Shown here: in pieces, positions 47,355 to 61,004 of the stretch
How the letters are laid out: each line of letters begins with the position of its first letter
How positions within the stretch are numbered: position 1 is the first letter of the stretch
Assembly: GCF_016464365.1 (NCBI RefSeq)
Contig: NZ_JADCUC010000001.1
Location: 744,001 to 808,000 of the forward strand
Direction of reading: 5' to 3'
DNA: 64,000 bases
From: Sandaracinobacteroides hominis
Lineage (GTDB): Bacteria; Pseudomonadota; Alphaproteobacteria; Sphingomonadales; Sphingomonadaceae
Notes under the pieces: generated by a model
Seen by the model: the letters and a program-made list of their open reading frames with translations, nothing else
Told to the model about the DNA's origin: nothing
Databases searched by the model: none
Position numbers and translations under genes: made by a program

Positions 47355-48128
47355 TCAGGCAGTGATCTTCGCGAAACCGCGACGGCGGGCGGCGAGACCC
47401 ACCAGGCCGAAGCCGACGATCATCATGCCCCAGGTAGCAGGTTCGGGAACGCCGGGGACCACGACCTGGCCGCGAACGCCGAAACGGACGTTGTCGATGG
47501 CAAAGCCCGCAGGCTCCGAGCCGACAAGATCAAGGAACACGCCGGCGATGCCCTTGGAGCCGGTCGCCACCAGCCCCAGGAATTCAATGCCGGTGCCGTT
47601 GTTGGTGACGGTGCCGAGCAGCGTTCCGTCGCGGGCGAAGGCGGTGATGCCCGTCGATTGTGCCGCGTCGAAGAAGCCGGCGCCGAAACCGACGCCGAAC
47701 TGATCGGTGCTGAAGAGAACGGCGATCGGGCCGTTGAAGCGCGGCGAGCCGCTCAGAACCGGCGAGGTCGGATTGGCGCTGTCGGTGGTGATGAAGGTGT
47801 CGGGCGAATCCGGATCCAGCGTCAGCGGGCCGGTGGGATTGCCGACAACGCAGGCGCTCGCAGCGGCGCCCGGGCAATCGACGCCAGGCGTAGCGCTCAG
47901 CATCTGCCCCTTGAAATATCCGTCGAAGGTTACATCAGGCGCGCCGACGCCGCCGCCGTAGTCGGCCGGCGTATAGCTCGGATTGACGGTGTTCACGGAA
48001 TACTCGCTGAACGTAATCAGCCCGGCAGATGCCAGAAAATCGCCCTCGCTGACGCGAACAATCTGGGCGTTCACGGCCGCAGGCAGCAACAAGGCGGCCG
48101 CAACCATCCCCAATTTCAACTTCGTCAT
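47355..48128 (-). CDS. PEP-CTERM sorting domain protein
   Basis: Exported surface protein of 257 residues. A signal peptide (TKLKLGMVAAALLLPAAVNA) precedes a mature domain with beta-rich sequence (GFAIDNVRFGVRGQVVVPGV), related to the family annotated with only a PEP-CTERM anchor. The sorting signal at the C-terminus is PEPATWGMMIVGFGLVGLAA followed by ARRR, typical of sphingomonads. Such proteins are processed by exosortase and associate with exopolysaccharide, consistent with the polysaccharide gene content. AGGAG lies before the ATG. Confidence 0.9.
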   Translation of the reverse strand: MTKLKLGMVAAALLLPAAVNAQIVRVSEGDFLASAGLITFSEYSVNTVNPSYTPADYGGGVGAPDVTFDGYFKGQMLSATPGVDCPGAAASACVVGNPTGPLTLDPDSPDTFITTDSANPTSPVLSGSPRFNGPIAVLFSTDQFGVGFGAGFFDAAQSTGITAFARDGTLLGTVTNNGTGIEFLGLVATGSKGIAGVFLDLVGSEPAGFAIDNVRFGVRGQVVVPGVPEPATWGMMIVGFGLVGLAARRRGFAKITA

Positions 48129-48346
48129 TTTCCCACTCCTGTTAGACCGAATGGTCGCAGGCTCACCTGCATATTCGGTGCCAACAGCGCGCGGGCGGAT
48201 ATTTGCTACATTCTACAGTTGGTTAACGGGAGTGAAAGTTTTGGTGCCGATGCCGACTTGTCAAAATTCCCGACACCTGATCCGAGGGGACGCAAAATGT
48301 CGCAGGGAATGCCGATTGCAGGGCATCGCTGTACCACCAACGATGT

Positions 48347-48376
48347 CGGCCCCGCATCATTTCTGACGCGGGGCCG
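48347..48376 (-). terminator. Hairpin after rpoC
   Basis: CGGCCCCGC and GCGGGGCCG form a perfect 9-bp stem with a 12-base loop, 28 bases downstream of the rpoC stop on the minus strand. There is no T run, so it may be a Rho-dependent end or mRNA stabiliser. The rest of the 276 bases between rpoC and the PEP-CTERM gene carries the latter's promoter; I see TTAACC and AATATC 17 bases apart as a weak candidate. Confidence 0.55.
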
Positions 48377-48404
48377 AGTTGTCCAAGCCTTCTGTTGAAA
48401 CGCC

Positions 48405-51400
48405 TCAGGCGTCGGCAGTTGCGTCCGTCGCCGCCGCCAGCGCCGCCTGCTGCGCACGGAGCGCAGCATCGCGGCTGTTCGCCGTCACCCGCATCCGGCC
48501 CAGTGCCGCGCCGGTCCCTGCCGGGATCAGACGGCCGACGATGACGTTTTCCTTCAGGCCAAGCAGCGTATCGGTCTTGCCCTGAACGGCGGCTTCGGTC
48601 AGCACCCGCGTCGTTTCCTGGAACGATGCGGCCGAGATGAAGCTGCGCGTCTGCAGCGAGGCCTTGGTGATGCCCAGCAGCACCGGCCGGCCATCGGCCG
48701 GCCGCTTGCCCTCGGCGAGCAGCTTGGCATTCACTTCGTCCATCTCTTCGCGGTCGACCTGTTCGCCCTTCAGCAGCGTCGAGTCACCCTCGTCGAAGAT
48801 CTCGACCTTCTGCAGCATCTGGCGAACGATCGTCTCGATGTGCTTGTCGTTGATCTTCACGCCCTGCAGACGATAGACTTCCTGGATTTCCGCGCAGAGA
48901 TATTCGGCAAGCCGCTCCACGCCGAGCACGTCCAGAATGTCGTGCGGGTTGGCCGGACCATCGATCAGATAGTCGCCCTTGCGCACAAGGTCGCCTTCCT
49001 GAACCGAGACATGCTTGCCCTTCGGCAGCAGATACTCGACCGGATCCGAACCATCTTCCGGACGCAGGATGACACGCTTCTTGGTCTTGTAGTCCTTGCC
49101 GAACTCCACGCGTCCGTCGATCTTGGCAATGACGCCATTATCCTTCGGAATGCGCGCTTCGAACAGCTCGGCCACCCGCGGCAGACCGCCGGTGATGTCG
49201 CGCGTCTTGGCGGCTTCGCGCGGCATACGCGCCAGCACGTCGCCCGCTTCCACCGTCTGGCCGTCCGACACCGAGAGAATGGCGCCCACCGGCAGCAGAT
49301 AGCGGCCGGCTTCACCCGATTGCTCGTCCAGCAGCGTCATCCGCGGACGCAGATCGTCCTTGGCCTTCGCCGCCTTCCACTCGGAAACCACCTTCTGGGC
49401 GATACCCGTCGCGTCATCGGTTTCTTCCTTCAGGGTCTGGTTCTCCACCAGATCCTGATACTTCACGATGCCCGACTTGTCGGTGATGATCGGCCGCGTA
49501 TACGGATCCCAGTCGGCAAGCCGCTGGCCCTTCTTCACGGTCTCGCCGTCCTTCACCGCCAGCACCGCACCGAAGACGATCTTGTGCACCGAACGCTCCC
49601 GGCCTTCGGCATCCACGATCACGACTTCGCCACCGGTCGGCGCCATGCCGATGATCCGGCCCTTGCTGTCCTTGATGGTCGGCAGGTTGCGATAGGTGAC
49701 CTTGCCATCCACCGGGCTGTCGTGGCTCGACTGTTCGGAAACCTGCGCCGCGCCGCCGATGTGGAAGGTCCGCATCGTCAGCTGGGTGCCAGGCTCGCCG
49801 ATCGACTGCGCAGCGATCACGCCGACGGCTTCACCGATGTTCACCGGCGTCCCGCGGGCAAGATCCCGGCCATAGCAACGGGCGCAGACGCCCTGCTTCG
49901 CTTCGCACACCAGCGGCGAACGGATCTTCACCTCGACGATGCCGGCGTCCTCGATGGCCTTCACCATCTTTTCGTCCAGCAGCGTGTCGCGGGCAAACAG
50001 CACGTCCTGCGTCTTCGGATCGACGATGTCGTCGCAGACGGTCCGGCCCAATATGCGCTCCGCCAGCGTCACGATAACGGAACCGCCTTCGACGATCGCC
50101 TTCATCATCAAGCCGCGCGAGGTTTCGCAATCGTCTTCCAGAACCACGCAGTCCTGGCTGACATCGACCAGACGGCGGGTCAGGTAACCCGAGTTCGCCG
50201 TCTTCAGCGCGGTGTCGGCCAGACCCTTGCGGGCGCCGTGCGTCGAGTTGAAATACTCAAGGACGGTCAGGCCTTCCTTGAAGTTCGAGATGATCGGCGT
50301 CTCGATGATCTCGCCCGAAGGCTTGGCCATCAGGCCGCGCATCCCCGCAAGCTGCTTCATCTGCGCCTGCGAGCCACGGGCGCCGGAGTGGGCCATCATG
50401 TACACCGAGTTGATCTGCCGCTGCTTGCCCGTCTTTGCGTCGATGGGCAGCGCCGAGATTTCCTTCATCATCTCGTTGGCGACATCGTCACCGCAACGAG
50501 ACCAGGCGTCGACGACCTTGTTGTACTTCTCGCCCTGCGTGATCAGGCCGTCCTGATACTGCTGCTCGAAGTCCTTCGCCAGCGCGCGCGTTTTCTCGAC
50601 GAGCACTTCCTTCTCGGCCGGGATGATCATGTCGTCCTTGCCGAAGGAAATGCCGGCCTGGCAGGCGTGCCGGAAGCCCAGCGCCATGATGGCGTCGGCA
50701 AACAGCACGGTCTCTTTCTGGCCGGTATGACGGTAGACGGTGTCGATAACGTCGCCGATTTCCTTCTTCGTCAGAAGGCGGTTGACGGTCTCGAACGGCA
50801 CCTTGTGGCTCTTCGGCAGGCACTCGCCGATCAGCATCCGGCCCGGCGTCGTCACAAAGCGCTTCATGTGCGTCGCGCCGGCTTCGTCGGTCTGCGGCAC
50901 GCGCGCCTCGATGCGCGTGTGCAGCGTCACCGCCCCCGAGGTCAGCGCCGCATGCACTTCGGCCATGTCGGCGAACAGCGGCAGCCGCTCGCGCTTCGTG
51001 CCGTCGGGCAGCTCGACATATTCCGGCGTCTTTTCCTGGCGTTCCATCGCCAGGTAATAAAGGCCCAGCACCATATCCTGCGACGGAACGATGATCGGCT
51101 TGCCGTTCGAGGGCGAGAGGATGTTGTTGGTCGACATCATCAGCACCCGGCATTCCAGCTGCGCCTCCAGGCTCAGCGGAACGTGGACGGCCATCTGGTC
51201 TCCGTCGAAGTCGGCGTTGAAGGCCGAGCAGACCAGCGGGTGCAGCTGGATTGCCTTGCCCTCGATCAGCACAGGCTCGAACGCCTGAATGCCAAGCCGG
51301 TGCAGCGTCGGCGCCCGGTTCAGCATCACGGGATGCTCGCGGATCACCTCGTCCAGGATATCCCAGACTTCCTTGCGCTCCTTCTCCACATACTTCTTCG

Positions 51401-52595
51401 CCTGCTTCAGGGTCATCGACAGACCCTTGGCGTCGAGGCGCGCATAGATGAACGGCTTGAACAGCTCGAGCGCCATCTTCTTCGGCAGGCCGCACTGGTG
51501 CAGCTTCAGTTCCGGACCGGTCACGATCACCGAACGGCCGGAATAGTCGACGCGCTTGCCCAGAAGGTTCTGACGGAAGCGGCCCTGCTTGCCCTTCAGC
51601 ATGTCCGACAGCGACTTCAGCGGACGCTTGTTGGCGCCCGTGATGGTCCGGCCGCGACGGCCGTTGTCAAACAGCGCGTCCACAGCTTCCTGCAGCATGC
51701 GCTTTTCGTTGCGGACGATGATGTCCGGGGCACGCAGCTCGATCAGCCGCTTCAGGCGGTTGTTCCGGTTGATGACGCGGCGATACAGGTCGTTCAGGTC
51801 CGACGTCGCAAAGCGGCCGCCATCCAGCGGCACCAGCGGACGCAGTTCCGGCGGAATCACCGGCACCACCGTCAGGATCATCCACTCGGGGCGGTTGCCC
51901 GATTCCAGGAAGCTCTCGACGATCTTCAGGCGCTTGATGATCTTCTTCGGCTTCAGCTCGGACTTCGTCGTCGCCAGCTCTTCGAGCAGCGCGATCTTCT
52001 CCGACGCAAGGTCGAGGTCCATCAGCAGTTCGCGAATGGCTTCAGCGCCGATACCGCCGCGGAAGGACTCCTCGCCGAACTGGTCCTGCGCTTCCAGATA
52101 CTCGTCTTCCGACAGCAGCTGGAACTTCTTCAGCGTGGTCAGGCCAGGCTCGACGACGATGTAGTTCTCGAAATAGAGAACCCGCTCCAGGTCCTTCAGC
52201 GTCATGTCCAGCAGCATGCCGATGCGGCTGGGCAGCGACTTCAGGAACCAGATGTGCGCAACCGGCGCCGCCAGTTCGATATGGCCCATCCGCTCGCGGC
52301 GCACCTTGGAAACGGTGACTTCAACACCGCACTTTTCGCAGACAATGCCCTTGTACTTCATGCGCTTGTACTTGCCGCACAGGCACTCATAGTCCTTGAT
52401 CGGGCCAAAGATACGGGCACAGAACAGGCCGTCGCGCTCGGGCTTGAAGGTCCGGTAGTTGATCGTCTCGGGCTTCTTGATTTCCCCGAACGACCAGCTG
52501 CGGATCTTGTCCGGCGAGGCGATCGAAATCTGGATCTGGTCGAAAACCTCCGGCTTGGCGACCGGAGAAAAGGCGTTCGGAACGAGTTCGTTCAT
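48405..52595 (-). CDS. rpoC: DNA-directed RNA polymerase subunit beta'
   Basis: Largest RNA polymerase subunit, 1396 residues. The N-terminal zinc ribbon [20 protein letters not shown], the catalytic Mg motif [17 protein letters not shown], the bridge-helix and trigger-loop regions and the second zinc site ([16 protein letters not shown]) are intact. The ATG at 52595 lies 57 bases after the rpoB stop. The C-terminus is alanine-rich, as is common in this order. It forms an operon with rpoB. Confidence 0.98.
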   Translation of the reverse strand: MNELVPNAFSPVAKPEVFDQIQISIASPDKIRSWSFGEIKKPETINYRTFKPERDGLFCARIFGPIKDYECLCGKYKRMKYKGIVCEKCGVEVTVSKVRRERMGHIELAAPVAHIWFLKSLPSRIGMLLDMTLKDLERVLYFENYIVVEPGLTTLKKFQLLSEDEYLEAQDQFGEESFRGGIGAEAIRELLMDLDLASEKIALLEELATTKSELKPKKIIKRLKIVESFLESGNRPEWMILTVVPVIPPELRPLVPLDGGRFATSDLNDLYRRVINRNNRLKRLIELRAPDIIVRNEKRMLQEAVDALFDNGRRGRTITGANKRPLKSLSDMLKGKQGRFRQNLLGKRVDYSGRSVIVTGPELKLHQCGLPKKMALELFKPFIYARLDAKGLSMTLKQAKKYVEKERKEVWDILDEVIREHPVMLNRAPTLHRLGIQAFEPVLIEGKAIQLHPLVCSAFNADFDGDQMAVHVPLSLEAQLECRVLMMSTNNILSPSNGKPIIVPSQDMVLGLYYLAMERQEKTPEYVELPDGTKRERLPLFADMAEVHAALTSGAVTLHTRIEARVPQTDEAGATHMKRFVTTPGRMLIGECLPKSHKVPFETVNRLLTKKEIGDVIDTVYRHTGQKETVLFADAIMALGFRHACQAGISFGKDDMIIPAEKEVLVEKTRALAKDFEQQYQDGLITQGEKYNKVVDAWSRCGDDVANEMMKEISALPIDAKTGKQRQINSVYMMAHSGARGSQAQMKQLAGMRGLMAKPSGEIIETPIISNFKEGLTVLEYFNSTHGARKGLADTALKTANSGYLTRRLVDVSQDCVVLEDDCETSRGLMMKAIVEGGSVIVTLAERILGRTVCDDIVDPKTQDVLFARDTLLDEKMVKAIEDAGIVEVKIRSPLVCEAKQGVCARCYGRDLARGTPVNIGEAVGVIAAQSIGEPGTQLTMRTFHIGGAAQVSEQSSHDSPVDGKVTYRNLPTIKDSKGRIIGMAPTGGEVVIVDAEGRERSVHKIVFGAVLAVKDGETVKKGQRLADWDPYTRPIITDKSGIVKYQDLVENQTLKEETDDATGIAQKVVSEWKAAKAKDDLRPRMTLLDEQSGEAGRYLLPVGAILSVSDGQTVEAGDVLARMPREAAKTRDITGGLPRVAELFEARIPKDNGVIAKIDGRVEFGKDYKTKKRVILRPEDGSDPVEYLLPKGKHVSVQEGDLVRKGDYLIDGPANPHDILDVLGVERLAEYLCAEIQEVYRLQGVKINDKHIETIVRQMLQKVEIFDEGDSTLLKGEQVDREEMDEVNAKLLAEGKRPADGRPVLLGITKASLQTRSFISAASFQETTRVLTEAAVQGKTDTLLGLKENVIVGRLIPAGTGAALGRMRVTANSRDAALRAQQAALAAATDATADA

Positions 52596-52652
52596 GGTGT
52601 CTCCTCAGCCCCCCAAATTCATTCAGAACCGGCGGGCAATCAAATCCGGAAA

Positions 52653-56810
<4,158 letters not shown>

Positions 56811-56993
56811 GGGGCGATGCGTCCTTCGCGTAAAATTCAGCGCGCAAAACAAGACACGAAAAGCCGCATTGCCAATGGGTTACCTTCTGGTCACCCGGGC
56901 AAGCGGCATCGCGTATCTCGAATTCCCCCAGGCCCCATGCGTACAGGATGCTGCGCGACGGCACCCCATGTCCCGAACTCTGGAAGAGGGTGG

Positions 56994-57022
56994 GATATAG
57001 AAAGCCTGTAGGAAACTGTAAA
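56994..57022 (-). promoter_or_regulatory. rpoB promoter
   Basis: On the minus strand TTTACA (57022-57017), a 17-base spacer and TATATC (56999-56994) make a good sigma70-type promoter pointing at rpoB. Transcription would begin near 56987, leaving a 5' leader of about 175 bases. Confidence 0.7.
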
Positions 57023-57052
57023 GGCCCCCTCTCCCGGGATGCACTTTTGCCG

Positions 57053-57116
57053 TTTATCGATAAATGTCTTGACTCTTGCGGTGAATCCATATTGTTTTTC
57101 GATATATTCAATATCG
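57053..57116 (+). promoter_or_regulatory. Candidate operator palindromes before DUF2975-HTH operon
   Basis: A perfect 12-bp palindrome TTTATCGATAAA lies at 57053-57064. A second dyad, CGATAT-attca-ATATCG at 57100-57116, sits against the ribosome binding site (GGAGA), and ATATTG/CAATAT (57089-57094, 57109-57114) forms an outer dyad. Their shared TCGATA core suggests two binding sites for the small HTH protein of this operon (inference). Confidence 0.5.
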
Positions 57117-57125
57117 GAGATCAAT

Positions 57126-57650
57126 ATGCCAGACCGTACCACCATCCCGCTCAAGGTCAGCAGCTTCCTCGTCAAAGCCGGCCACCTGCTCACCGCCCTC
57201 CTCTCCATCGGCCTGCTGGTCGTCGCCATCCTGCTGGCAATCGCCTGGCCCACCGTCCTCTCCGAAGCCATCGAACAGGGCGCCAAGGCAAAGATCGCCG
57301 ACATCCAGCCCTGGACCAGCCTCGTGCTCCTCGGCGCTTCGCTGATGCTCTACCTCGCCGCGCGGATGTTCGGCCGCCTCGGCACCGTTCTCGACAGCGT
57401 TTCATCCGGCGATCCGTTCACCGCCGACAACAGCCGCCGCCTGCGCCATATCGGCTGGCTGATGATCGCGATCCAGCTGGTCGGCGGGATCGTCGGCTGG
57501 ATCGGCATGAAGCTGCCCACCGGCAACGATATCAGCACGGGCTTCGACCTCAACTTCAGCGGCATCCTCGCCGCCCTCCTCGCCTTCGTCGTCGCCCAGC
57601 TGTTCGAAAAGGCCGCCGCCATGCGCGAAGAGCTGGAAGGAACGGTCTGA
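57126..57650 (+). CDS. DUF2975 membrane protein
   Basis: Integral membrane protein of 174 residues with four hydrophobic segments: AGHLLTALLSIGLLVVAILL, LVLLGASLMLYLAARM, GWLMIAIQLVGGIVGWIG and SGILAALLAFVVAQLF. The segment VLDSVSSGDPFTADNSRRLR between TM2 and TM3 is the DUF2975 hallmark. These proteins are nearly always paired with a small Cro/C1 HTH protein, as here, where the stop overlaps the next start by one base. Function unknown; a membrane partner that controls the HTH protein is a common guess. Confidence 0.88.
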   Translation: MPDRTTIPLKVSSFLVKAGHLLTALLSIGLLVVAILLAIAWPTVLSEAIEQGAKAKIADIQPWTSLVLLGASLMLYLAARMFGRLGTVLDSVSSGDPFTADNSRRLRHIGWLMIAIQLVGGIVGWIGMKLPTGNDISTGFDLNFSGILAALLAFVVAQLFEKAAAMREELEGTV

Positions 57651-57859
57651 TGCCCGTCACCGTCAAGCTCGACGACCTCCTGCATGCCCGCCGGATGACC
57701 CTCACCGAGCTGGCCGACAGGGTGGACATCACGCTCGCCAACCTCTCCATCCTGAAGACCGGCAAGGCCAAGGCCATCCGCTTCTCCACGCTGGCCGCCA
57801 TCTGCGAGGCGCTCCAATGCCAGCCCGGCGAACTGCTGGGCTTCGAACCCGAAACCTGA
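57650..57859 (+). CDS. Small Cro/C1-type HTH regulator (YozG-like)
   Basis: DNA-binding protein of only 69 residues, almost entirely one HTH domain: VKLDDLLHARRMTLTELADR, VDITLANLSILKTGKAKAIR, STLAAICEALQCQPGELLGF. This matches the HTH_26/YozG type that accompanies DUF2975 proteins. It probably represses its own operon through the palindromes upstream (inference). The ATG overlaps the DUF2975 stop (TGATG). The pair is opposite in direction to rplL and rpoB on either side. Confidence 0.88.
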   Translation: MPVTVKLDDLLHARRMTLTELADRVDITLANLSILKTGKAKAIRFSTLAAICEALQCQPGELLGFEPET

Positions 57860-57883
57860 CGCCCAATCCCCTCTCGGCCAGCA

Positions 57884-57924
57884 GGCAAAAAAGAAAGGGG
57901 CGGCTCCGCGAGGAGCCGCCCCTT
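57884..57924 (-). terminator. Rho-independent terminator after rplL
   Basis: On the minus strand AAGGGGCGGCTCC and its complement form a 13-bp stem with a 4-base loop, followed by TTTCTTTTTTG. It lies about 27 bases after the rplL stop and 35 bases after the convergent HTH gene. The strong T run on the minus strand shows it ends the rplJL transcript. Confidence 0.9.
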
Positions 57925-57950
57925 CCCGATTCAAACCCGAAGGTCAGAAG

Positions 57951-58328
57951 TTACTTGAGTTCAACCGTAGCGCCGGCTTCTTCAAGTTGCTTCTTCAGCT
58001 TCTCGGCTTCGTCCTTGTTCACGCCTTCCTTGACGGCCTTCGGAGCGGATTCCACCAGGGTCTTCGCTTCGGTCAGGCCCAGGCCGGTGATGGCGCGGAC
58101 TTCCTTGATGACGTTGATCTTCTTGCCACCGTCGCCGGTGAGGATCACGTCGAACTCGGTCTTTTCTTCAGCGGCCGGGGCAGCAGCGCCACCAGCAGCC
58201 GGAGCAGCAACGGCAACAGCCGCAGCGGCCGAAACGCCCCACTTTTCTTCCAGCAGCTTCGAAAGCTCAGCAGCTTCGAGGACGGTCAGAGCGGACAGCT
58301 CTTCAACGATCTTGTTCAGGTCAGCCAT
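57951..58328 (-). CDS. rplL: Ribosomal protein L7/L12
   Basis: Stalk protein of the 50S subunit, 125 residues. It has the N-terminal dimerisation domain ([20 protein letters not shown]), an alanine-rich hinge ([20 protein letters not shown]) and the C-terminal factor-binding domain [20 protein letters not shown]. It follows rplJ with an 18-base gap and is followed by a strong terminator instead of rpoB. Confidence 0.97.
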   Translation of the reverse strand: MADLNKIVEELSALTVLEAAELSKLLEEKWGVSAAAAVAVAAPAAGGAAAPAAEEKTEFDVILTGDGGKKINVIKEVRAITGLGLTEAKTLVESAPKAVKEGVNKDEAEKLKKQLEEAGATVELK

Positions 58329-58346
58329 GAAAAATCTCCTTGTCTA

Positions 58347-58862
58347 TCAGGCAGCTTGGCTGTCGCCATAAGCCGCAAAAACGCGCGCCAGCTTCGAGGC
58401 CGGAGCCGTCGAGAGTTGCGCGATCTTCGTCGCAGGTGCCTGCAACAGACCCACCAGCTTCGCCCGGAGCTCGTCGAGCGACGGAAGTTCGGCCAGGGCC
58501 TTCACTCCATTCGCGTCGAGCATCGTGCCCGCCATCGAAGCGCCAACGATTTCAAACTTGTCGTTGGTCTTCGCAAACTCGATCGCGATCTTTGCAGCCG
58601 CAACCGGGTCGACGGACGTGGCAAGACCCACAGGGCCGACCAGCAACTGGCCGATTTCCTGATAGGGCGTACCCTCCAGAGCAATGCGGGCAAGCCGGTT
58701 CTTCGTCACCTTGAACTGCGCACCAGCTCCACGCATCCGCGTGCGCAGGTCGGAAACCTGCGCGACGGTCAGTCCATGGTTGCGGGTAATCACCACAACC
58801 TGGGTCTCACCCAGCGTCTGTGCGAGTTTGGCGACCAGTTCTTTCTTCTGGTTCCGATCCAT
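58347..58862 (-). CDS. rplJ: Ribosomal protein L10
   Basis: Base of the L7/L12 stalk, 171 residues from ATG 58862, with GGAG upstream. Blocks are [36 protein letters not shown] and [20 protein letters not shown]. The C-terminal helices that bind L7/L12 dimers are present. The frame is open to 59021, but the ATG gives the family start. It begins the rplJL unit with its own promoter and a long leader. Confidence 0.96.
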   Translation of the reverse strand: MDRNQKKELVAKLAQTLGETQVVVITRNHGLTVAQVSDLRTRMRGAGAQFKVTKNRLARIALEGTPYQEIGQLLVGPVGLATSVDPVAAAKIAIEFAKTNDKFEIVGASMAGTMLDANGVKALAELPSLDELRAKLVGLLQAPATKIAQLSTAPASKLARVFAAYGDSQAA

Positions 58863-59138
58863 GCTCACTCCTTGCACATCAACTGCCCCCCCGAATTGAG
58901 GAACAGCCTTGGAGCCAAGGGGCCTGGATGGAGTCCGGGCCCAATGGCCCGCCCGAAAAGGATCGCCGGCAGCAGAGGCAAAGGCCCCTCCTGCAAAATC
59001 CCCCAAGCCATCGCACGGCAACAGGAGGCCAAATCGTTCCTCGTCTCATGCAGGCCCATCTGGCTTAAGCGCGGAGTTACCCGAACACCTGCAATCTCGG
59101 ACGGCGCCGCAAGCCGAAGCCTGCGAGCGGAACGCGCG
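58863..59138 (-). promoter_or_regulatory. rplJ leader (probable L10 leader)
   Basis: About 270 bases separate the predicted transcription start from the rplJ ATG, with no supported gene in between. Several GC-rich arms such as GGAGTCCGGGCCC / GGGCGGGCCATTGGGC could pair. L10 binds such a leader in many bacteria to repress rplJL. I infer the same here from position and length; I did not model the fold. Confidence 0.45.
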
Positions 59139-59166
59139 CCTATACAGGGTTTGCGCCACAGGTCAA
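59139..59166 (-). promoter_or_regulatory. rplJ promoter
   Basis: On the minus strand TTGACC (59166-59161), a 16-base spacer and TATAGG (59144-59139) form a clear sigma70-type promoter. It explains how rplJL is expressed although rplA is more than 3 kb away. The remaining 124 bases up to 59290 hold a short coding-like tail on the plus strand (see findings). Confidence 0.75.
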
Positions 59167-59290
59167 GAAATCTGGGCCGGCATTTGCGGCGATGTCGCCT
59201 TCGGCCCCGGCGGCCCCATCTTCTACCTGCAGTTCGGCCATGCCTGGGCCTTTGGGATGGACTAAAAGGTCCGCACCATTCCGCAGCAGA

Positions 59291-60847
59291 TCATTCCCGA
59301 GCTACCGATGCCGGACAGTAACGACGCCGGGATTCCCCCATCATCCGCAGCGTTTCAGCCTTGTCATAGCCGGTCAACTGCCTGGCCTTCTCCATCGTCG
59401 CGGCCATCGCCTCCGCTTCCCCCAACAGCGCGCAGGCCTCTGCAGCCCGTCCGGCCGGCGCCAGGGCATCGGCAAAGGTCGCCAGCGCCTTCACCAGCAT
59501 CCGGCGCGCGTCGGCATCCTCGGGCCGCTCCGCCAGCCAGCGGCGGCGCTCGGCCACAGAAAGACTGAGCTCCGGGATGGCCGCCGCAAAATTACCGCCC
59601 TCCCCCAGCGCCTGCCCATGCGACAGCCGCACCGCCCGCACCCAGGATTGCACCGCGCCATCGCTGGGGTCAGCGGCAGCCAGCGCTTCCCATCCCGCCA
59701 GCGACTGCGCCAGCAGCGTCTCGGCCTCCAGCGGTCGCCCGGCCTCGATCAGGGTCGCCCCCAGGTTCCACTGCTGGCGCAGCAGCATCCAGCGCAGGCG
59801 ACTGTCATTGGGCCAGCGCCCCAGCGCCGCCTCCGCCGCTTCCACGGCCCGGCCATACCCGGCCAGCGACCGCTGAAGATCGCCCAGATAATAGGCCGCC
59901 TCGGCCTCCAGATCGAGCGCCCGCAGTTGCCGGAGCACACCCACCGGGTCCGTCGCGTCGCGCGTCGTCACCGGCGCCGCGGCCGCCGCAGAGGCGGCAT
60001 AGTCGCCCTTCCATCCCAGATATTCGCTCTCCGCCAGGGCCCAGTCATCCGCCAGCCCGCCGCCCGCCGCCTTTGCTGCAGCCGACGCATCGCCCAGCAA
60101 TTTCTCCGCGGCCTTCAGGTCGCCAGCACCGCTCGCCTGCCGCGAGGCTTCGATCTGCACCCGCGTCCGCACGGCCCTTGCCTCGGCGCTCCGGTCTTCC
60201 TCCAAAAGCTTCAGCGCCTCCGCCAGCGATTGCCGCGAGGCCGGCCGGTCACGCAGGCTCGGGCGATCCAGCGCATTCTGCAGCACCGCAAGCCGCCGAT
60301 ACCCCTCGGATGCTTCCCGCTTCAGCTCGGGGCTGGCATCCGGCAAGGCCGCCACCCTGCCCAGCACCTGCACGGCCTCGCCCGCCAGCTTGCCCCGCAC
60401 GGCAACGGTTCCCGGCTGGCTCTCCAGCTCGTCGTTCAGCGCCGCCACCTGCGCCCCTGCCAGCCGCTTCAGATCCTCTGTCTGCGCACTCGCCAGCCGC
60501 TCGCCATCGGCGGCCCGCATCCCCAGCCAGACGGCAGACCCCACCGCCACCAGCAGGAACAGCAACGCCAGCGCCAGCCAGGGCCGCCGCGCCGCCGGTT
60601 CGGCGATAGCCTCTTCCGGCGCGGCAACCTCCCCGTCCCGCTCCACCCAGGCCTTCAGCTCATGCGCATAGGCGAACACCGGCGCCCGCGGCTCTCCGGG
60701 CACCCGATGCACCGGCAGCCCGCGCGACGCCTCCCACCGCTTCACCGTCCGCTCGTCGACGCCGAACCAGCGGCCGATTTCCTTCCACCCGCGCAGCCGC
60801 TCGGCACGCGCGCCAGTTACCGGCCCGGAAACGGAATCGACCCCCAT
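59291..60847 (-). CDS. Membrane-anchored HTH-TPR regulator
   Basis: Protein of 518 residues with three parts. Residues about 18-68 form a MerR/excisionase-like HTH (RLRGWKEIGRWFGVDERTVK, then RWEASRGLPVHRVPG and VFAYAHELKAWV). One transmembrane helix (PWLALALLFLLVAVGSAVWL, about 89-110) follows. The remaining 400 residues are alanine-rich TPR-like helices (LEAEAAYYLGDLQRSLAGYG, LRWMLLRQQWNLGATLIEAG). The order predicts a cytoplasmic DNA-binding head and a periplasmic sensor, as in ToxR/CadC but with a different HTH. It is divergent from a PEPxxWA-CTERM gene and shares with it a repeat-bearing control region. Not recognised as a named system. Confidence 0.8.
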   Translation of the reverse strand: MGVDSVSGPVTGARAERLRGWKEIGRWFGVDERTVKRWEASRGLPVHRVPGEPRAPVFAYAHELKAWVERDGEVAAPEEAIAEPAARRPWLALALLFLLVAVGSAVWLGMRAADGERLASAQTEDLKRLAGAQVAALNDELESQPGTVAVRGKLAGEAVQVLGRVAALPDASPELKREASEGYRRLAVLQNALDRPSLRDRPASRQSLAEALKLLEEDRSAEARAVRTRVQIEASRQASGAGDLKAAEKLLGDASAAAKAAGGGLADDWALAESEYLGWKGDYAASAAAAAPVTTRDATDPVGVLRQLRALDLEAEAAYYLGDLQRSLAGYGRAVEAAEAALGRWPNDSRLRWMLLRQQWNLGATLIEAGRPLEAETLLAQSLAGWEALAAADPSDGAVQSWVRAVRLSHGQALGEGGNFAAAIPELSLSVAERRRWLAERPEDADARRMLVKALATFADALAPAGRAAEACALLGEAEAMAATMEKARQLTGYDKAETLRMMGESRRRYCPASVARE

Positions 60848-61004
60848 TCGTCCAGTCTAGACAGACATTTCCACCCTGTCAGGTGGCAGATGTCCCGACA
60901 TGCCCCGACCTGTCCCGACACGGCGGGACGATTAATCAACCCGTTCCACCTACCCCGATGCCGGGTGCAGCAGCGGTTGCATCGGGCAAACAGGGAACCA
61001 CATC
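60848..61004. promoter_or_regulatory. Divergent control region with three 10-bp tandem repeats
   Basis: TGTCCCGACA, TGCCCCGACC and TGTCCCGACA stand head to tail at 60891-60900, 60901-60910 and 60911-60920, one per DNA helix turn. A CCACC/GGTGG dyad lies at 60871-60886 and TCTAGA at 60856-60861. The region lies between the divergent HTH-TPR and PEP-CTERM starts, so it is the natural operator for the regulator (inference). Confidence 0.7.

Larger units (their letters stand above)
56811..57125. promoter_or_regulatory. Divergent region rpoB / DUF2975 operon
   Basis: This 315-base gap holds the rpoB promoter (separate entry), about 180 bases of rpoB leader in which I see no gene, and the AT-rich DUF2975 promoter area. 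For the latter, TTGACT at 57069-57074 is a -35 candidate, with TATTGT or TTGTTT 15-17 bases later. The AT-rich stretch from 57050 stands out against the GC-rich surroundings. Confidence 0.6.
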
